The notes under the pieces: generated by a model
The model's input: only the letters and a program-made list of their open reading frames with translations
Databases searched by the model: none
What the model was told of the DNA's origin: nothing
Part shown: positions 25,934 to 35,224 of the stretch, one piece after another
Layout: each line of letters starts with the position of its first letter
How positions within the stretch are numbered: position 1 is the stretch's first letter
Translations under genes and position numbers: made by a program
From: Planctomycetota bacterium
GTDB taxonomy: Bacteria; Planctomycetota; Phycisphaerae; UBA1845
Assembly (NCBI GenBank): GCA_024280855.1
Contig: JAJRPG010000068.1
Coordinates: 1 to 64,000, forward strand
DNA: 64,000 nt
Reading direction: 5' to 3'

Positions 25934-26515
25934 ATGAGTAGCGCATCTGAACATGATATGGTCGAAGGATGCCGCCACGGCAACCGAAAGTCCCGACAAA
26001 ACCTGTTTGAACAGACTTCTGATCGCATATATGGCCTGCTCCTTCGAATGACCAAAAACGCCGACGATGCATTCGACTTATCTCAAGAGACGTATTTGAA
26101 GGCATTTTCGCAAATTCAGAAATTTGATGGTCACTCTTCAATTGCAACATGGTTGTACAGGATTGCGGTAAATGAAGCACTCCAATTTCTTCGTAAAGCC
26201 GAAACTAATCGTGTTAAACTGGAACAAAACGCCCGAAAAATGGACGATGGGAATGGGCAACATGAGGCCGAGTCCATTCGGCTCGATATGAGAGCAGCCT
26301 TGGAGAAGATTGGCGTGGCTGACAGTACAATCTTGCTGTTACGCTATCAAGAAGGTCTGGATTATCGGGCGATTGCGGAAGTATTGGAATGCGCGGAAGG
26401 GACCGTTGCGTCACGCCTTAGCCGTGCAAGAGAGCATTTGAGAAACATTTTACAAAAAAGTTACAAAATAAGGGAAGATAAACAGACTCCGGCGCATCCA
26501 AATTGTGGCCGCTAG
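25934..26515 (+). CDS. ECF-family RNA polymerase sigma factor
   Basis: 193 residues. Region 2 is seen in the stretch from DRIYGLLLRMTKNADDAFDLSQETYLKAF to TWLYRIAVNEALQFLRK, and region 4 in ILLLRYQEGLDYRAIAEVLECAEGTVASRLSRAREHLR, the normal ECF layout with a short linker. It should direct polymerase to a small regulon when released by its anti-sigma factor, which is the next gene. Its position, divergent from the metal-binding and cusCBA genes, suggests that regulon. The C-terminal tail is short and basic. Confidence 0.93.
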   Translation: MSSASEHDMVEGCRHGNRKSRQNLFEQTSDRIYGLLLRMTKNADDAFDLSQETYLKAFSQIQKFDGHSSIATWLYRIAVNEALQFLRKAETNRVKLEQNARKMDDGNGQHEAESIRLDMRAALEKIGVADSTILLLRYQEGLDYRAIAEVLECAEGTVASRLSRAREHLRNILQKSYKIREDKQTPAHPNCGR

Positions 26516-26580
26516 CTTCTCAGGGCGACATGACGACTGGCTTTCGACTTGCCAGACAAAATTTTGAGATCGTTTTGGTT

Positions 26581-27420
26581 ATGTGTTGCGAACAGTACAA
26601 ACTACAGATTGGGCTTTTCCTCGACCAAGAGCTTTCGCCTGAGGCTCTCGCGGATGTCTCGAACCATATACAACTATGTTCAGCGTGCAACGATGAACTG
26701 AAACAACTCCAGGAATTAACATCTGGAATTTCACAAACTAGTGAAACTGGCACTCCTTCAAACCTATGGGCGTCAATAGATCGCGGACTAGATGCTCAAT
26801 CTGGCTACCCACCGAGGCAAAAATCGGTGTCAGACAGACTATTCAGGTCACGGCGGTGGGCACTAGCGGCCTTGTTCGCAGTTATGGCTGGCCTGGGTTT
26901 GTTCGGACTAAACCTAATGAACAGTTCGGCCCAAGCTTCTACCATTAATTTTGGTATCCTTCTCGATTCGTTGTCCGTGGACGCCCCCAAAGCGTTTGGC
27001 AAGTTTCTCTCACTATATCAGGCGCGGCCCGGTTCCCCGCTCGATGCCAAGAACTTCGCGCCCGGGCTGAATTTTGAGACGCCCCTTACCTTGCCAGGCG
27101 GTTTTCGTTTGGACGAAATTCAACTATTGCAATTTGGAGATCACCCGGGAGTAGCCGTTTCCTATACGCGCGGGAATGATTTTCTAGCGGCGATTTTCCA
27201 TGCGCCAGTCAAGCGCGAAAACTTTGGCACGCACAAGGATTATCCGTGCGTAGTAGGAAAGCACCACGGACACAAAGTTGAAGTTGGCCCATGGAAGATG
27301 GTTCACTTAACTGACACAACTACCTGCCATTGCGTTCTTAGCCAGCTCGACGAGTCTGTAGAGTTACCTGCTATCATGGCTGCGGTCGCCCCAGACTCAA
27401 TCCCAACGATTCCACACTAA
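26581..27420 (+). CDS. Membrane anti-sigma factor with zinc finger and Cys/His-rich outer domain
   Basis: About 279 residues from ATG 26581, which gives the family's usual start MCCEQY; earlier in-frame codons (26530, 26503) would add 17 or 26 residues. The ZAS-type site is visible: Cys2/Cys3, His29, Cys33, Cys36 (HIQLCSAC). One membrane helix follows (about 93-113). The 165-residue outer domain ends with a cluster of potential ligands: Cys223, His228, His229, His231, Cys249, His250, Cys251. This suits direct sensing of copper, silver or a similar metal in the periplasm. The domain resembles nothing I can name. It begins 65 bases after the sigma gene. Confidence 0.82.
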   Translation: MCCEQYKLQIGLFLDQELSPEALADVSNHIQLCSACNDELKQLQELTSGISQTSETGTPSNLWASIDRGLDAQSGYPPRQKSVSDRLFRSRRWALAALFAVMAGLGLFGLNLMNSSAQASTINFGILLDSLSVDAPKAFGKFLSLYQARPGSPLDAKNFAPGLNFETPLTLPGGFRLDEIQLLQFGDHPGVAVSYTRGNDFLAAIFHAPVKRENFGTHKDYPCVVGKHHGHKVEVGPWKMVHLTDTTTCHCVLSQLDESVELPAIMAAVAPDSIPTIPH

Positions 27421-27748
27421 CACCACTGACGAATCCTTACTATCACATTTTTTATGTGTGTAATCGGGCTTGTTATTCCGTGATAAATTAGTCTAAATCT
27501 TGATGGTATTCGCCTTCAATTCTTCAATATCTAATAAGTGTGCAGGAAAACATCCCGTCGAAAATTACGCTTAATCGCTTGATTAAGTATAGTAAAATGA
27601 CCTAAATACGGGAATTCCAACCACCTGCTAAGATTTTCTTTGCATTTTACAAAGAATTTGATAGCTTAGTTATGTGGTAGACGTGGCGCGAAGCAATCTC
27701 CCACACCGCGCCGATTGATTCATATCAATACCTTATAGGAGGATTCGT
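27421..27748. other. 328-base gap with two small hairpins
   Basis: No gene seen. Two perfect small inverted repeats occur: CTTAATC-GCTT-GATTAAG at 27570-27587, and TTCTTTG...CAAAGAA at 27636-27656 with a 7-base loop. The first could be an operator or an end-of-transcript hairpin for the anti-sigma gene. The region is AT-rich and must hold the promoter of the M28 peptidase gene; its ribosome site is AGGAGG just before 27749. Confidence 0.4.
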
Positions 27749-29326
27749 ATGTACTATGTGCACCATTCAATCGTTGGTATTTTATTTATCGTATTTTCCA
27801 GTTCAATTTGCTTCGGAATTGAGCCAGGGGATTTCGTAACCAACCAGCTCAAAATTGAAAACTTCAAACAAAATATTCAAGACTTATCTGATTTCGGAAC
27901 GAGGCATTGGCAGCAGCCGGAAAATGCGATGGCTATTGACCTAATCAAGCAACGGCTGGAATCATACGGATATACCAATGTCACTATGGACCCTTACATG
28001 TTTATGGGGCAATTACAGCACAATGTATACGCTACAAAAATTGGAACGGTACAGCCATTGGATATGTACATTATTAGCGCCCATATGGACAGTATGAATT
28101 TTGCTGATTTTACAAATGCCGGAGGGGCCGACGACGATGGTTCGGGAACGGCACTCGTACTCGAACTCGCCCGCGTTTTCGCCGGTGTTGAAACTGATGT
28201 TAGTATTAGATTTGCGCTATGGAATAACGAAGAGACTGGCCTGGATGGCAGCGAAGCGTATGTGGCGAACCATCGCATGTTACAAGGCACCGCCAATGAA
28301 CCCAACTGGCTAGGCGTCATTCAACACGACATGATTCTATACGACCACTCGGCGGTACCGGATGCTGATATTGAATATGACGCTACTCGCACTTTTGGTG
28401 GCGGCGCTATCACTTTAGCCAATTTCTTAGGTGGCGCGATGGCGCGCTATGGCACTATGCCGGCAGAAGTAACTGATAATATGTGCTGCACGGATTCCGT
28501 TTCATTTTTTGCATTCGCACCAGCGATAAGCGTGCGTGAAAATCGCCGCCTGTTAGAAATTGGAAATGGCAGCAACCCGAATTATCACCAGCCGACCGAC
28601 GTCTACTCAACCTACAGTGATGCGGATTTTGAGTTCGGCTTCAATATCGTAAAAATGACGGGCGGCGCTTTGGCGGAATTGACTAACGCTCGCCCAGCCG
28701 CACCAGCGCTTCCGACTGCTGCGGAAGATTTGATGACCAAGGATCGATATATAACTTTTGATGCATCAGGCTCTGCGACTAACGATGTAGCCTATCGTGT
28801 GACCAGAGTCGCTGGTGGCAGTGCGTGGTATACTGACTGCAGCAATGTTGTTGATGGCGGCAGTGAGGGGCAATTGGTTGGACTGTCGCAAACGCCTGCA
28901 TTCTGTGACTGGAGTGCGTCACCAGTTCTTCATGTGCATGGCTGCGAAGTTGTTCCAGGAAACGAATACGCGGTGGAAGCGATGTATGATGCCTCCACTG
29001 TGACAGCCGCGATTTCTTTGAACACAACTGCCCCGGAAATCGGCGCATCACGACAATTCGGAGACAGCGTAGGGATTTTTAATGGCGGCATGTGGAGTGC
29101 GCCGGACGGCTTGGTTAGCGCTAATGACATCGTAGCAGTTGTGAAAAAGTTTTCCGATGCAAGTGGGCCACCTCATCGAGCCCGCGTCGATGCTGACGGT
29201 AAAGATGTTAATACGCTTGTCGCCAGTAACGACATTTTGCGTGCTGTGCGCGGTTTCGCCGCCGATGATTTTGGTTTCGGCGTCACGGATTGCCTGACTG
29301 GTGTTTGCGTGCCTAATTGCCCATAA
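27749..29326 (+). CDS. Secreted M28-family metallopeptidase with C-terminal dockerin-like repeats
   Basis: 525 residues: signal peptide (about 1-23), M28 aminopeptidase domain (about 35-315), a beta domain (about 325-435) and a C-terminal pair of dockerin-like loops, APDGLVSANDI and DADGKDVNTLVASNDI (about 445-515). All zinc-site residues are present: His112 (SAHMDS), Asp in GGADDDGSG (about 128-130), catalytic Glu161 and zinc-binding Glu162 (NNEETGLDGS), Asp in QHDM, His in NYHQPTD. An active exopeptidase is expected. The dockerin-like end and CxTGVCVPxCP tail recur in many planctomycete secreted proteins and may anchor or sort them. A paralogue follows 144 bases later. Confidence 0.9.
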   Translation: MYYVHHSIVGILFIVFSSSICFGIEPGDFVTNQLKIENFKQNIQDLSDFGTRHWQQPENAMAIDLIKQRLESYGYTNVTMDPYMFMGQLQHNVYATKIGTVQPLDMYIISAHMDSMNFADFTNAGGADDDGSGTALVLELARVFAGVETDVSIRFALWNNEETGLDGSEAYVANHRMLQGTANEPNWLGVIQHDMILYDHSAVPDADIEYDATRTFGGGAITLANFLGGAMARYGTMPAEVTDNMCCTDSVSFFAFAPAISVRENRRLLEIGNGSNPNYHQPTDVYSTYSDADFEFGFNIVKMTGGALAELTNARPAAPALPTAAEDLMTKDRYITFDASGSATNDVAYRVTRVAGGSAWYTDCSNVVDGGSEGQLVGLSQTPAFCDWSASPVLHVHGCEVVPGNEYAVEAMYDASTVTAAISLNTTAPEIGASRQFGDSVGIFNGGMWSAPDGLVSANDIVAVVKKFSDASGPPHRARVDADGKDVNTLVASNDILRAVRGFAADDFGFGVTDCLTGVCVPNCP

Positions 29327-29470
29327 ACGAAGCCTGAGGCTGTATTGTAGGGATTTCATGAGAAATTCCTTGTAGGCTAAGTCGAATTTTGGTAGGTTGG
29401 GGACATGGGTGTGCGATGTTCCGAACTCGGCCCATAGACTCGAATAGCCCCTTTTCGTTGGAGGTCTCCC

Positions 29471-31054
29471 ATGTGTTCATTGCGTCGTACAGTACTTGGT
29501 GCTTTTGTCTTATTGTCCGTTCAAACGATTGGCTGGGCAGCTGGGCCAGCGGATTTTTTGGTCGACCAGCTAAAAATTGAAAACTTCAAACAGCATATAG
29601 CTGACTTTTCAGCCTTTAGCTCCAGGTATGTGACTGAGCCTGGAAATGCACAAGCCATTGACTTAATCAAGCAGCGGCTTGAGTCCTATGGTTATACGAA
29701 TGTCGTGGTGGACCCCTACACAACTTTCGGAGGGGGAATGCAGAATAATAATATATACGCTACAAAAATTGGTTCCGTAACACCTTTGGAGATGTATATT
29801 GTTAGCGCACATTTGGATAGTTTTAGCACGGTTGATGTTACCGTGTCAGGCGGCGCTGATGACGATGCTTCAGGCATCGCATTTGTCCTCGAATTGGCGC
29901 GTGTTTTTGCCACTGTAGATACTGACAGGAGTATTCGTTTTGCGTTCTTTAATGACGGTGAGAATGGACTAGATGGCAGTGTTGGATACGCGGCCGCACA
30001 CATTGGCATGCAAGGCACGCCTAGCGAACCTACTTGGATCGCTAATATCCATGCAGATATGATTCTCTACGATCGCTCCGCCGTACCCGATGCAGACGTT
30101 GCCTATAATGCCTCGCACGATCCAACTGGTGATGCCGCAATATTAGCAAGTTTCGTCAGTGACGCGATGGTAAGGTACGGCACCTTGCCGACTGAGGTTT
30201 CGTCTGATATGTGTTGTACAGATTCAGATTTGTTTGCTGATTCTATTCCCGCGATTGTTGTTAGAGAAAATCGCTACCAAGTTGAAATTCTAAATAATAG
30301 TAACCCCAATTATCATCAACCGACTGACGTATATTCTTCATATACTGATACTGACTTTGAATTTGGTTTTAATATTGTCAAGATGTCAGGCGGCGCGTTA
30401 GCGGAGCTAGTGAGCGCAGCTCCTGTTGACGTAAAGCTACCTACTTCTGCAGAAGATTTGTTCACTAAGGATCGATACATTACGATCGACACATCAGGCC
30501 AAGGCTCATTTGAAGTTGCTTATCGCGTAAATCGAATTGGTGGCGGCGGAGCATGGTATGCTGACTGTGGCAGTATCGTTGATGGTGGAAGCGAAGGATT
30601 ATTCGCAGGACTCACGCAAACAATGGTTTTCTGCGATTGGAGTGCTTCACCTATTCTTAATATACACGGATGTGAAATAGTTCCAGGCAACGCATACACG
30701 GTGGAAGCGATGTATAACGCAGTGACTGTTACAGCTGCAATCAATTTGAATACAACAGCCCCCGTCATCGCTACTGCTAGACAATTCGGTGACAGTGTTG
30801 GGGCATTCGCTGTAGACATGTGGAGTGCGCCAGATGGCGTAGTCAACTCTAACGACATCGTAGCCTCCGTGCAAAAATTTTCCAATGCTGGTGGCCCTCC
30901 TCATCGCGCGCGCGTTGATACTGACGGGAAAGATGTAAATGCCATTGTCTCAGGTAGCGACATCTTGCGTGCGGTACGCGGTTTCTCTTCTGAAGCTTTT
31001 GATTTCGGCGTTACGAATTGCCTGACAGGCGTGTGTTTGCCTAGTTGTCCTTAA
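29471..31054 (+). CDS. Secreted M28-family paralogue with altered catalytic Glu
   Basis: 527 residues, colinear with the preceding gene from signal peptide through the C-terminal dockerin-like loops, so the pair arose by tandem duplication. The zinc ligands appear kept (SAHLDS, GGADDDASG, ENGLDGS Glu164, HADM, NYHQPTD), but the catalytic general base, Glu in the first copy, is Gly163 here: NDGENGLDGS instead of NNEETGLDGS, with codon GGT at 29957. It may bind peptides without cutting them, or have a changed activity. GGAGG lies just upstream of the ATG. Its codon use looks more AT-rich than that of the first copy. Confidence 0.88.
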   Translation: MCSLRRTVLGAFVLLSVQTIGWAAGPADFLVDQLKIENFKQHIADFSAFSSRYVTEPGNAQAIDLIKQRLESYGYTNVVVDPYTTFGGGMQNNNIYATKIGSVTPLEMYIVSAHLDSFSTVDVTVSGGADDDASGIAFVLELARVFATVDTDRSIRFAFFNDGENGLDGSVGYAAAHIGMQGTPSEPTWIANIHADMILYDRSAVPDADVAYNASHDPTGDAAILASFVSDAMVRYGTLPTEVSSDMCCTDSDLFADSIPAIVVRENRYQVEILNNSNPNYHQPTDVYSSYTDTDFEFGFNIVKMSGGALAELVSAAPVDVKLPTSAEDLFTKDRYITIDTSGQGSFEVAYRVNRIGGGGAWYADCGSIVDGGSEGLFAGLTQTMVFCDWSASPILNIHGCEIVPGNAYTVEAMYNAVTVTAAINLNTTAPVIATARQFGDSVGAFAVDMWSAPDGVVNSNDIVASVQKFSNAGGPPHRARVDTDGKDVNAIVSGSDILRAVRGFSSEAFDFGVTNCLTGVCLPSCP

Positions 31055-31081
31055 TTTCAACGCCATGAAAGTATGATGAAA

Positions 31082-31118
31082 AACAAAAAGCCCCGAAGCG
31101 TATTATCGCCTCGGGGCC
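31082..31118 (-). terminator. Intrinsic terminator of the collagen-like gene
   Basis: GCCCCGA and TCGGGGC pair, with GCG/CGC stacking inside around a TATTAT loop. Read on the minus strand the stem is followed by TTTTTGTTTTT, a classic rho-independent signal, 48 bases past the stop of the collagen-like gene. It lies between convergent genes and may also slow transcription from the M28 side, where the T tract is weak. Confidence 0.75.
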
Positions 31119-31165
31119 ATTGTAATTTCCGCCTACTATCCGACGGTTTGAATAGATCTAACTGA

Positions 31166-34100
31166 CTAGTCTAATTCCTGGGAATCTGGAAATTCTTCAG
31201 AATCGTCCTCCTCAGAATCATCGACATAATCATCGTCGCAAGGTGACACACATGCGTCATCAATGACCAACGCAATTTCCTCAGCTAGGCCATGACCAGG
31301 ATTTGACACGGCTGCATCAACCATGATACCGCCAGTCGCAGCCGCAGCATCAGCAGCTAACGTCTTCACGCAATCGCTAGCTTGCATAGCTACGATGGGT
31401 GAAATGAGGACATCATTGGCCAGAGCGATGGCAATCGCGTTATCGATAGCACCACGATCGGCACCTGGATCATCGCATGGATCACCCATACATGGGCCTG
31501 CATTGCTGATCGGCACAACAATTCGTACAGCGCCTGGAACCCAATTATGCTCTTGAGCAACGATTGCTGTCGCTGGTCCCCAGTTTTTATCACGATCTGG
31601 ATTACGACCACTTACATTTGGCTCTACACCCCATAAATCACCTGGACAACCGTCTGGATCGCCTGGAACAGTCAGGCCATAAACATTGCCTACGTTGTCC
31701 CGCTCAAAAGAGATGCAGTCTGGAAGATCAGCACCCGAGAATGGCGCGATAGCCAATATCTCGAAATTCACTGTCGTACCCTGGTCTTCCAGGTCTGCGA
31801 CAACTTCAGCTATGCTATCACACATGGCATTACCAACTGATCGCATGGCATCGCCGGTATCCATCACAAACACAATGTCAACTGAAGGGCACTCTTTTTC
31901 AACTTCGCCACACAAGCACTCAGTGTCATTGATGTCTTTCATGACAGTTGCATGAGTAACGACTGGCTGATCAGAAACCTCAGTTTCATAGAACTCTGCA
32001 CCAGCGAAAGTATAGCAGCCACCATCCTCGAATGTTTCGAGCAAGTTCACTTCAAAAGCTAGGAAATCGCCTGGGTTCAAGTCATTAGGCAGACATAGAC
32101 CGTTAGCTGGATCTGTACCAGGGTTATTCAACGGCAGATCAACTACCAACAACGTACCGAAAGGCGAAGTTACTGGCGGAACATCAAGCTTGATGTAACG
32201 CTCATCACCATATGGTGTGATCGTTTGGCCATGAGAAGCGCGGAACGCATCCAATCGGAAAACAAAGCAACCATCCGTTGGTGGGCCATCTCTCCAGATG
32301 AACAGACGCATCGTAACAGGATTACCTGGATTATAACGTACAGGAATCGCTGTACGGAATGCCAGAACATCCACATCATCAGGACCACACTCACCAATAG
32401 CTGGCTCGCTAATGTCTACGATTGGTAGCGATGCTGCACCTACTGGAACTGAACCATAATTGCCGCCATCAATCGTGAAGAAGTCTTCTACGAAAACATC
32501 GAACAACGATGGGCCTGCTGGACCTTGTTCGCCCTGCTCACCATCTTGGCCATCACGACCGTCTTGGCCATCACTACCACGGCAGTCAAGAACATCGACG
32601 ACCTGATCGTGGTTGACATCTTCAGTCGCAAGATCAGCGATGCCGTCCTGATTAAGATCCCAGCAGTTGATACCATTCAAACCGTTGGTACCATCTTCGC
32701 CGTCTTCACCATCATCGCCTCGGCAGTCACGAACATCGACAAACTGGTCTTGGTTTACATCTTCAATCAGTTCAGCAATACCGTTTCCGTTCAAGTCCCA
32801 GCAATGCAAACCGTCATCGCCATCTTCACCGTCACGACCATCCTTGCCGCGACAATCCAATACGTTGACAAGCAAGTCCTGATTAAGGTCTTCGAAAGGT
32901 ACATCGCCAATGCCGTTACCGTTTAAGTCCCAGCAGTTTCGGCCATCTGTTCCATTAGTACCATTAGTACCATTAGTACCATTCGTACCATTCGTACCAT
33001 TGGTTCCGTTAGTACCATCTTCGCCACGACAATCCAAAACAGTGAAGAAACCGTCAAGGTTAATGTCTTCAGTCTGAAGATCGCCCATACCGTTGCCGTC
33101 GAGATCCCAACAGCTCAAACCATTCGTACCGTTTGTACCATTGGTTCCATTGGTTCCGTTGGTTCCATCAGTGCCGTCTTTGCCACGACAATCAGCAACT
33201 GTAAACATGTTGTCATTATTAATGTCTTCAGTAGCTAAATCTCCCATGCCATCGCCGTTCAGATCCCAACAATGCAAACCGTCTATACCATTCGTGCCAT
33301 CTCTTCCATCCTGGCCACGACAGTCACGAACATCGACAATCTGGTCGGCGTTAAGATCTTCTGCGAAATCTTTGACACCGTTAGCATTCAAATCCCAGCA
33401 GTTGATACCGTCAGTACCGTTGGTTCCATTAGTGCCGTTTGTACCATTGGTTCCGTTAGTGCCATCAGTGCCACGACAATCGCGGACATCAACAACTTGG
33501 TCACCATTCAAGTCTTCAGCGAAGTCCTTGATGCCATCGCCGTTGAGATCCCAGCAGTTCACACCATCAGTACCATTCGTTCCGTTAGTACCATTAGTAC
33601 CGTCCGTGCCGCGGCAGTCTCTGACGTCAACAAGATTGTCGCCGTTGACATCTTCAACAAAATCTTTGATACCGTCGGCATTAAGATCCCAACAGTTTAC
33701 GCCGTTCGTACCATCAGTACCGTTCGTACCGTTCGTACCATTCGTACCATTCGTGCCATCAGTACCATTAGTGCCGTTAGTTCCATTCGTACCGTTAGTT
33801 CCGTTAGCACCATTTGTACCTCGGCAATCTCGGGCATCAACAACTTCGTCGCCGTTTAGGTCTTCATCAAAATCTTTGATGCCGTTAGCATTGAGATCCC
33901 AACAGTCGATACCGTTGGTTCCATTTGTTCCGCTGGTGCCGTTGATACCATCTGCGCCAATACAGTCGCGCACATCTACAACGCCGTCTTCGTTAATGTC
34001 TTCGTTGAGTCCTGGTGATGGCACGCCAGCACCGAGCGCACGAATAGAAAGCGATTCGAATTGTTCGTCGATTACGGGGATATCGCCTATACCGTTGCCA

Positions 34101-34642
34101 TTAAGATCCCAGCAGTTCAGGCCATCATTACCTGGCTTGCCATCAATACCTGATGAACCTTCGCCACCGTTGCCACCGGCTGGTCCTGGTGTACCAGGCT
34201 GACCGTCAACGCCGTTGATACCATCGGCACCATTAGCGCCGTCTTGGCCATCGTTGCCTGCTACGCCGACGCCACCGCCGCCGCCTTGGCAATCGAGGGC
34301 GCTATATTCGCCGTCGCCATTGGTATCTTCATCCTCATCATTTTGGCCATTACCGTTAAGATCCCAGCAGCTAATGCCGTTAGCACCGGGTGTCCCCTGT
34401 CCAGCGGCGTCATCGCCACTGCCAATCCCGAATCCGAAAAAGCTGCCATCGTTAAGAATAGCTAAGCCCAGCGCTCCCAATAGTAAATCACGTTGATAAT
34501 CTTCTAGTCCTAGAAAATCGTTTCCACCGCAACCAACAATAGCGACTGGTGGTGTGGCAATCACAGCTGTTAGCATCATATAGCAGACAAACCGTTGGCC
34601 GATTGATCCCCGCGAGAGTTTCCTCTTTAGGCTACTCATCAT
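31166..34642 (-). CDS. Giant surface lipoprotein: collagen-like GXY triplets alternating with 11 Cys-bounded Asp/Asn-loop modules, C-terminal vWA-like domain
   Basis: 1158 residues. The N-terminus is a lipoprotein signal ending VGCGG. Residues about 85-690 alternate two units: collagen-like runs (mostly Gly-Thr-Asn, some Gly-Xaa-Asp) and 11 modules of about 30 residues, each opening CWDLN and closing DC(R/Q/I)G. Each module has two Asp/Asn-rich loops (DLNGNGIGD, then EDLNGDQVVD) like calcium-binding dockerin or thrombospondin type 3 loops, bounded by two Cys. Residues about 700-910 look like a beta domain; about 915-1125 resemble a von Willebrand A domain starting VDIVFVMDTGDAM, where the metal-site DxSxS is changed to DTGDA. 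The tail is acidic. GAGGAG precedes the start. Likely a long, calcium-stiffened adhesive or structural rod. Confidence 0.85.
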   Translation of the reverse strand: MMSSLKRKLSRGSIGQRFVCYMMLTAVIATPPVAIVGCGGNDFLGLEDYQRDLLLGALGLAILNDGSFFGFGIGSGDDAAGQGTPGANGISCWDLNGNGQNDEDEDTNGDGEYSALDCQGGGGGVGVAGNDGQDGANGADGINGVDGQPGTPGPAGGNGGEGSSGIDGKPGNDGLNCWDLNGNGIGDIPVIDEQFESLSIRALGAGVPSPGLNEDINEDGVVDVRDCIGADGINGTSGTNGTNGIDCWDLNANGIKDFDEDLNGDEVVDARDCRGTNGANGTNGTNGTNGTNGTDGTNGTNGTNGTNGTDGTNGVNCWDLNADGIKDFVEDVNGDNLVDVRDCRGTDGTNGTNGTNGTDGVNCWDLNGDGIKDFAEDLNGDQVVDVRDCRGTDGTNGTNGTNGTNGTNGTDGINCWDLNANGVKDFAEDLNADQIVDVRDCRGQDGRDGTNGIDGLHCWDLNGDGMGDLATEDINNDNMFTVADCRGKDGTDGTNGTNGTNGTNGTNGLSCWDLDGNGMGDLQTEDINLDGFFTVLDCRGEDGTNGTNGTNGTNGTNGTNGTNGTDGRNCWDLNGNGIGDVPFEDLNQDLLVNVLDCRGKDGRDGEDGDDGLHCWDLNGNGIAELIEDVNQDQFVDVRDCRGDDGEDGEDGTNGLNGINCWDLNQDGIADLATEDVNHDQVVDVLDCRGSDGQDGRDGQDGEQGEQGPAGPSLFDVFVEDFFTIDGGNYGSVPVGAASLPIVDISEPAIGECGPDDVDVLAFRTAIPVRYNPGNPVTMRLFIWRDGPPTDGCFVFRLDAFRASHGQTITPYGDERYIKLDVPPVTSPFGTLLVVDLPLNNPGTDPANGLCLPNDLNPGDFLAFEVNLLETFEDGGCYTFAGAEFYETEVSDQPVVTHATVMKDINDTECLCGEVEKECPSVDIVFVMDTGDAMRSVGNAMCDSIAEVVADLEDQGTTVNFEILAIAPFSGADLPDCISFERDNVGNVYGLTVPGDPDGCPGDLWGVEPNVSGRNPDRDKNWGPATAIVAQEHNWVPGAVRIVVPISNAGPCMGDPCDDPGADRGAIDNAIAIALANDVLISPIVAMQASDCVKTLAADAAAATGGIMVDAAVSNPGHGLAEEIALVIDDACVSPCDDDYVDDSEEDDSEEFPDSQELD
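32935..33830. repeat. 9-base tandem repeats encoding Gly-Thr-Asn triplets
   Basis: Within the collagen-like gene, blocks of a degenerate 9-base unit (on the plus strand, variants of ACCATTAGT or ACCGTTCGT) occur at about 32945-33020, 33117-33175, 33413-33475, 33553-33605 and 33694-33820. Third-position variation between units shows they are not freshly copied. Unit number probably varies between strains by slippage or recombination. Confidence 0.75.
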
Positions 34643-35224
34643 CCTTCATTCTCCTCACTCAAAAGTTTCGACACTGGGCAAATACTTGCATGTCGTCAGC
34701 AGAATTAGTAAACGCAGATAAAATATCTAACGCTACACGATGCGCACGTTGCGCAGACTGCTTCACTAAATGTGTATTTGTAAATCCCCAGAACTTGCGT
34801 TTGTGCGATACGCCGACTCTAGGTCAGGCGCGACAGGCTCTTCGCCCTTGCAGCACAAGTTACGCATCCATGTGCGCATATGATTCACACGCACATGACA
34901 TATTCCCCGACTCATACTAGACCTGCCTCCAACACGAATCAATCACTGGTGCAATTTTTCTATCTGAATTTCACGACCGATAGCGATGATCCAATAATAA
35001 TGCGCGCGGGCTGTCATTACGCCGGCATTTATAGGGAAGTGCTTATAATATAGGCTAATCTGTAATACACAAAACATGTATCATGCAAATCTCTTTGAGA
35101 AAGAAAGGCCAATAACTTTGCGGAGGTATATTGTTTGCTATTGTGCGGTGTCGGGTGAAAGACATGAGGTATCAAACACCTCTATCGTGACACGGAGGCT
35201 TGCGTATACCTTAATAAGTAATAG
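34643..35224. other. 582-base gap upstream of the collagen-like gene
   Basis: No convincing gene. Short open frames here have no ribosome site and no recognisable domain. The segment separates two minus-strand genes, so it holds the end of the sugar-dehydrogenase transcript and the control region of the collagen-like gene. I see no clear promoter, repeat or RNA. Confidence 0.4.

Noticed and set aside
32935-33830. CRISPR-like repetition
   Set aside because: The repeat unit is 9 bases, coding in frame, with no spacers; it is a collagen triplet repeat.
33272-33859. A 195-codon plus-strand ORF in the same region
   Set aside because: Another antisense frame of the repeat, with no independent support.
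33093-34202. A 369-codon plus-strand ORF rich in Val-Pro opposite the collagen-like gene
   Set aside because: It is the antisense reading of the GTN repeats; it has no start site or domain and its repetitiveness mirrors the real gene.
34549-34920. 123-codon plus-strand ORF in the gap before the collagen-like gene
   Set aside because: It overlaps the start of a strong gene, lacks a ribosome site and shows no domain.
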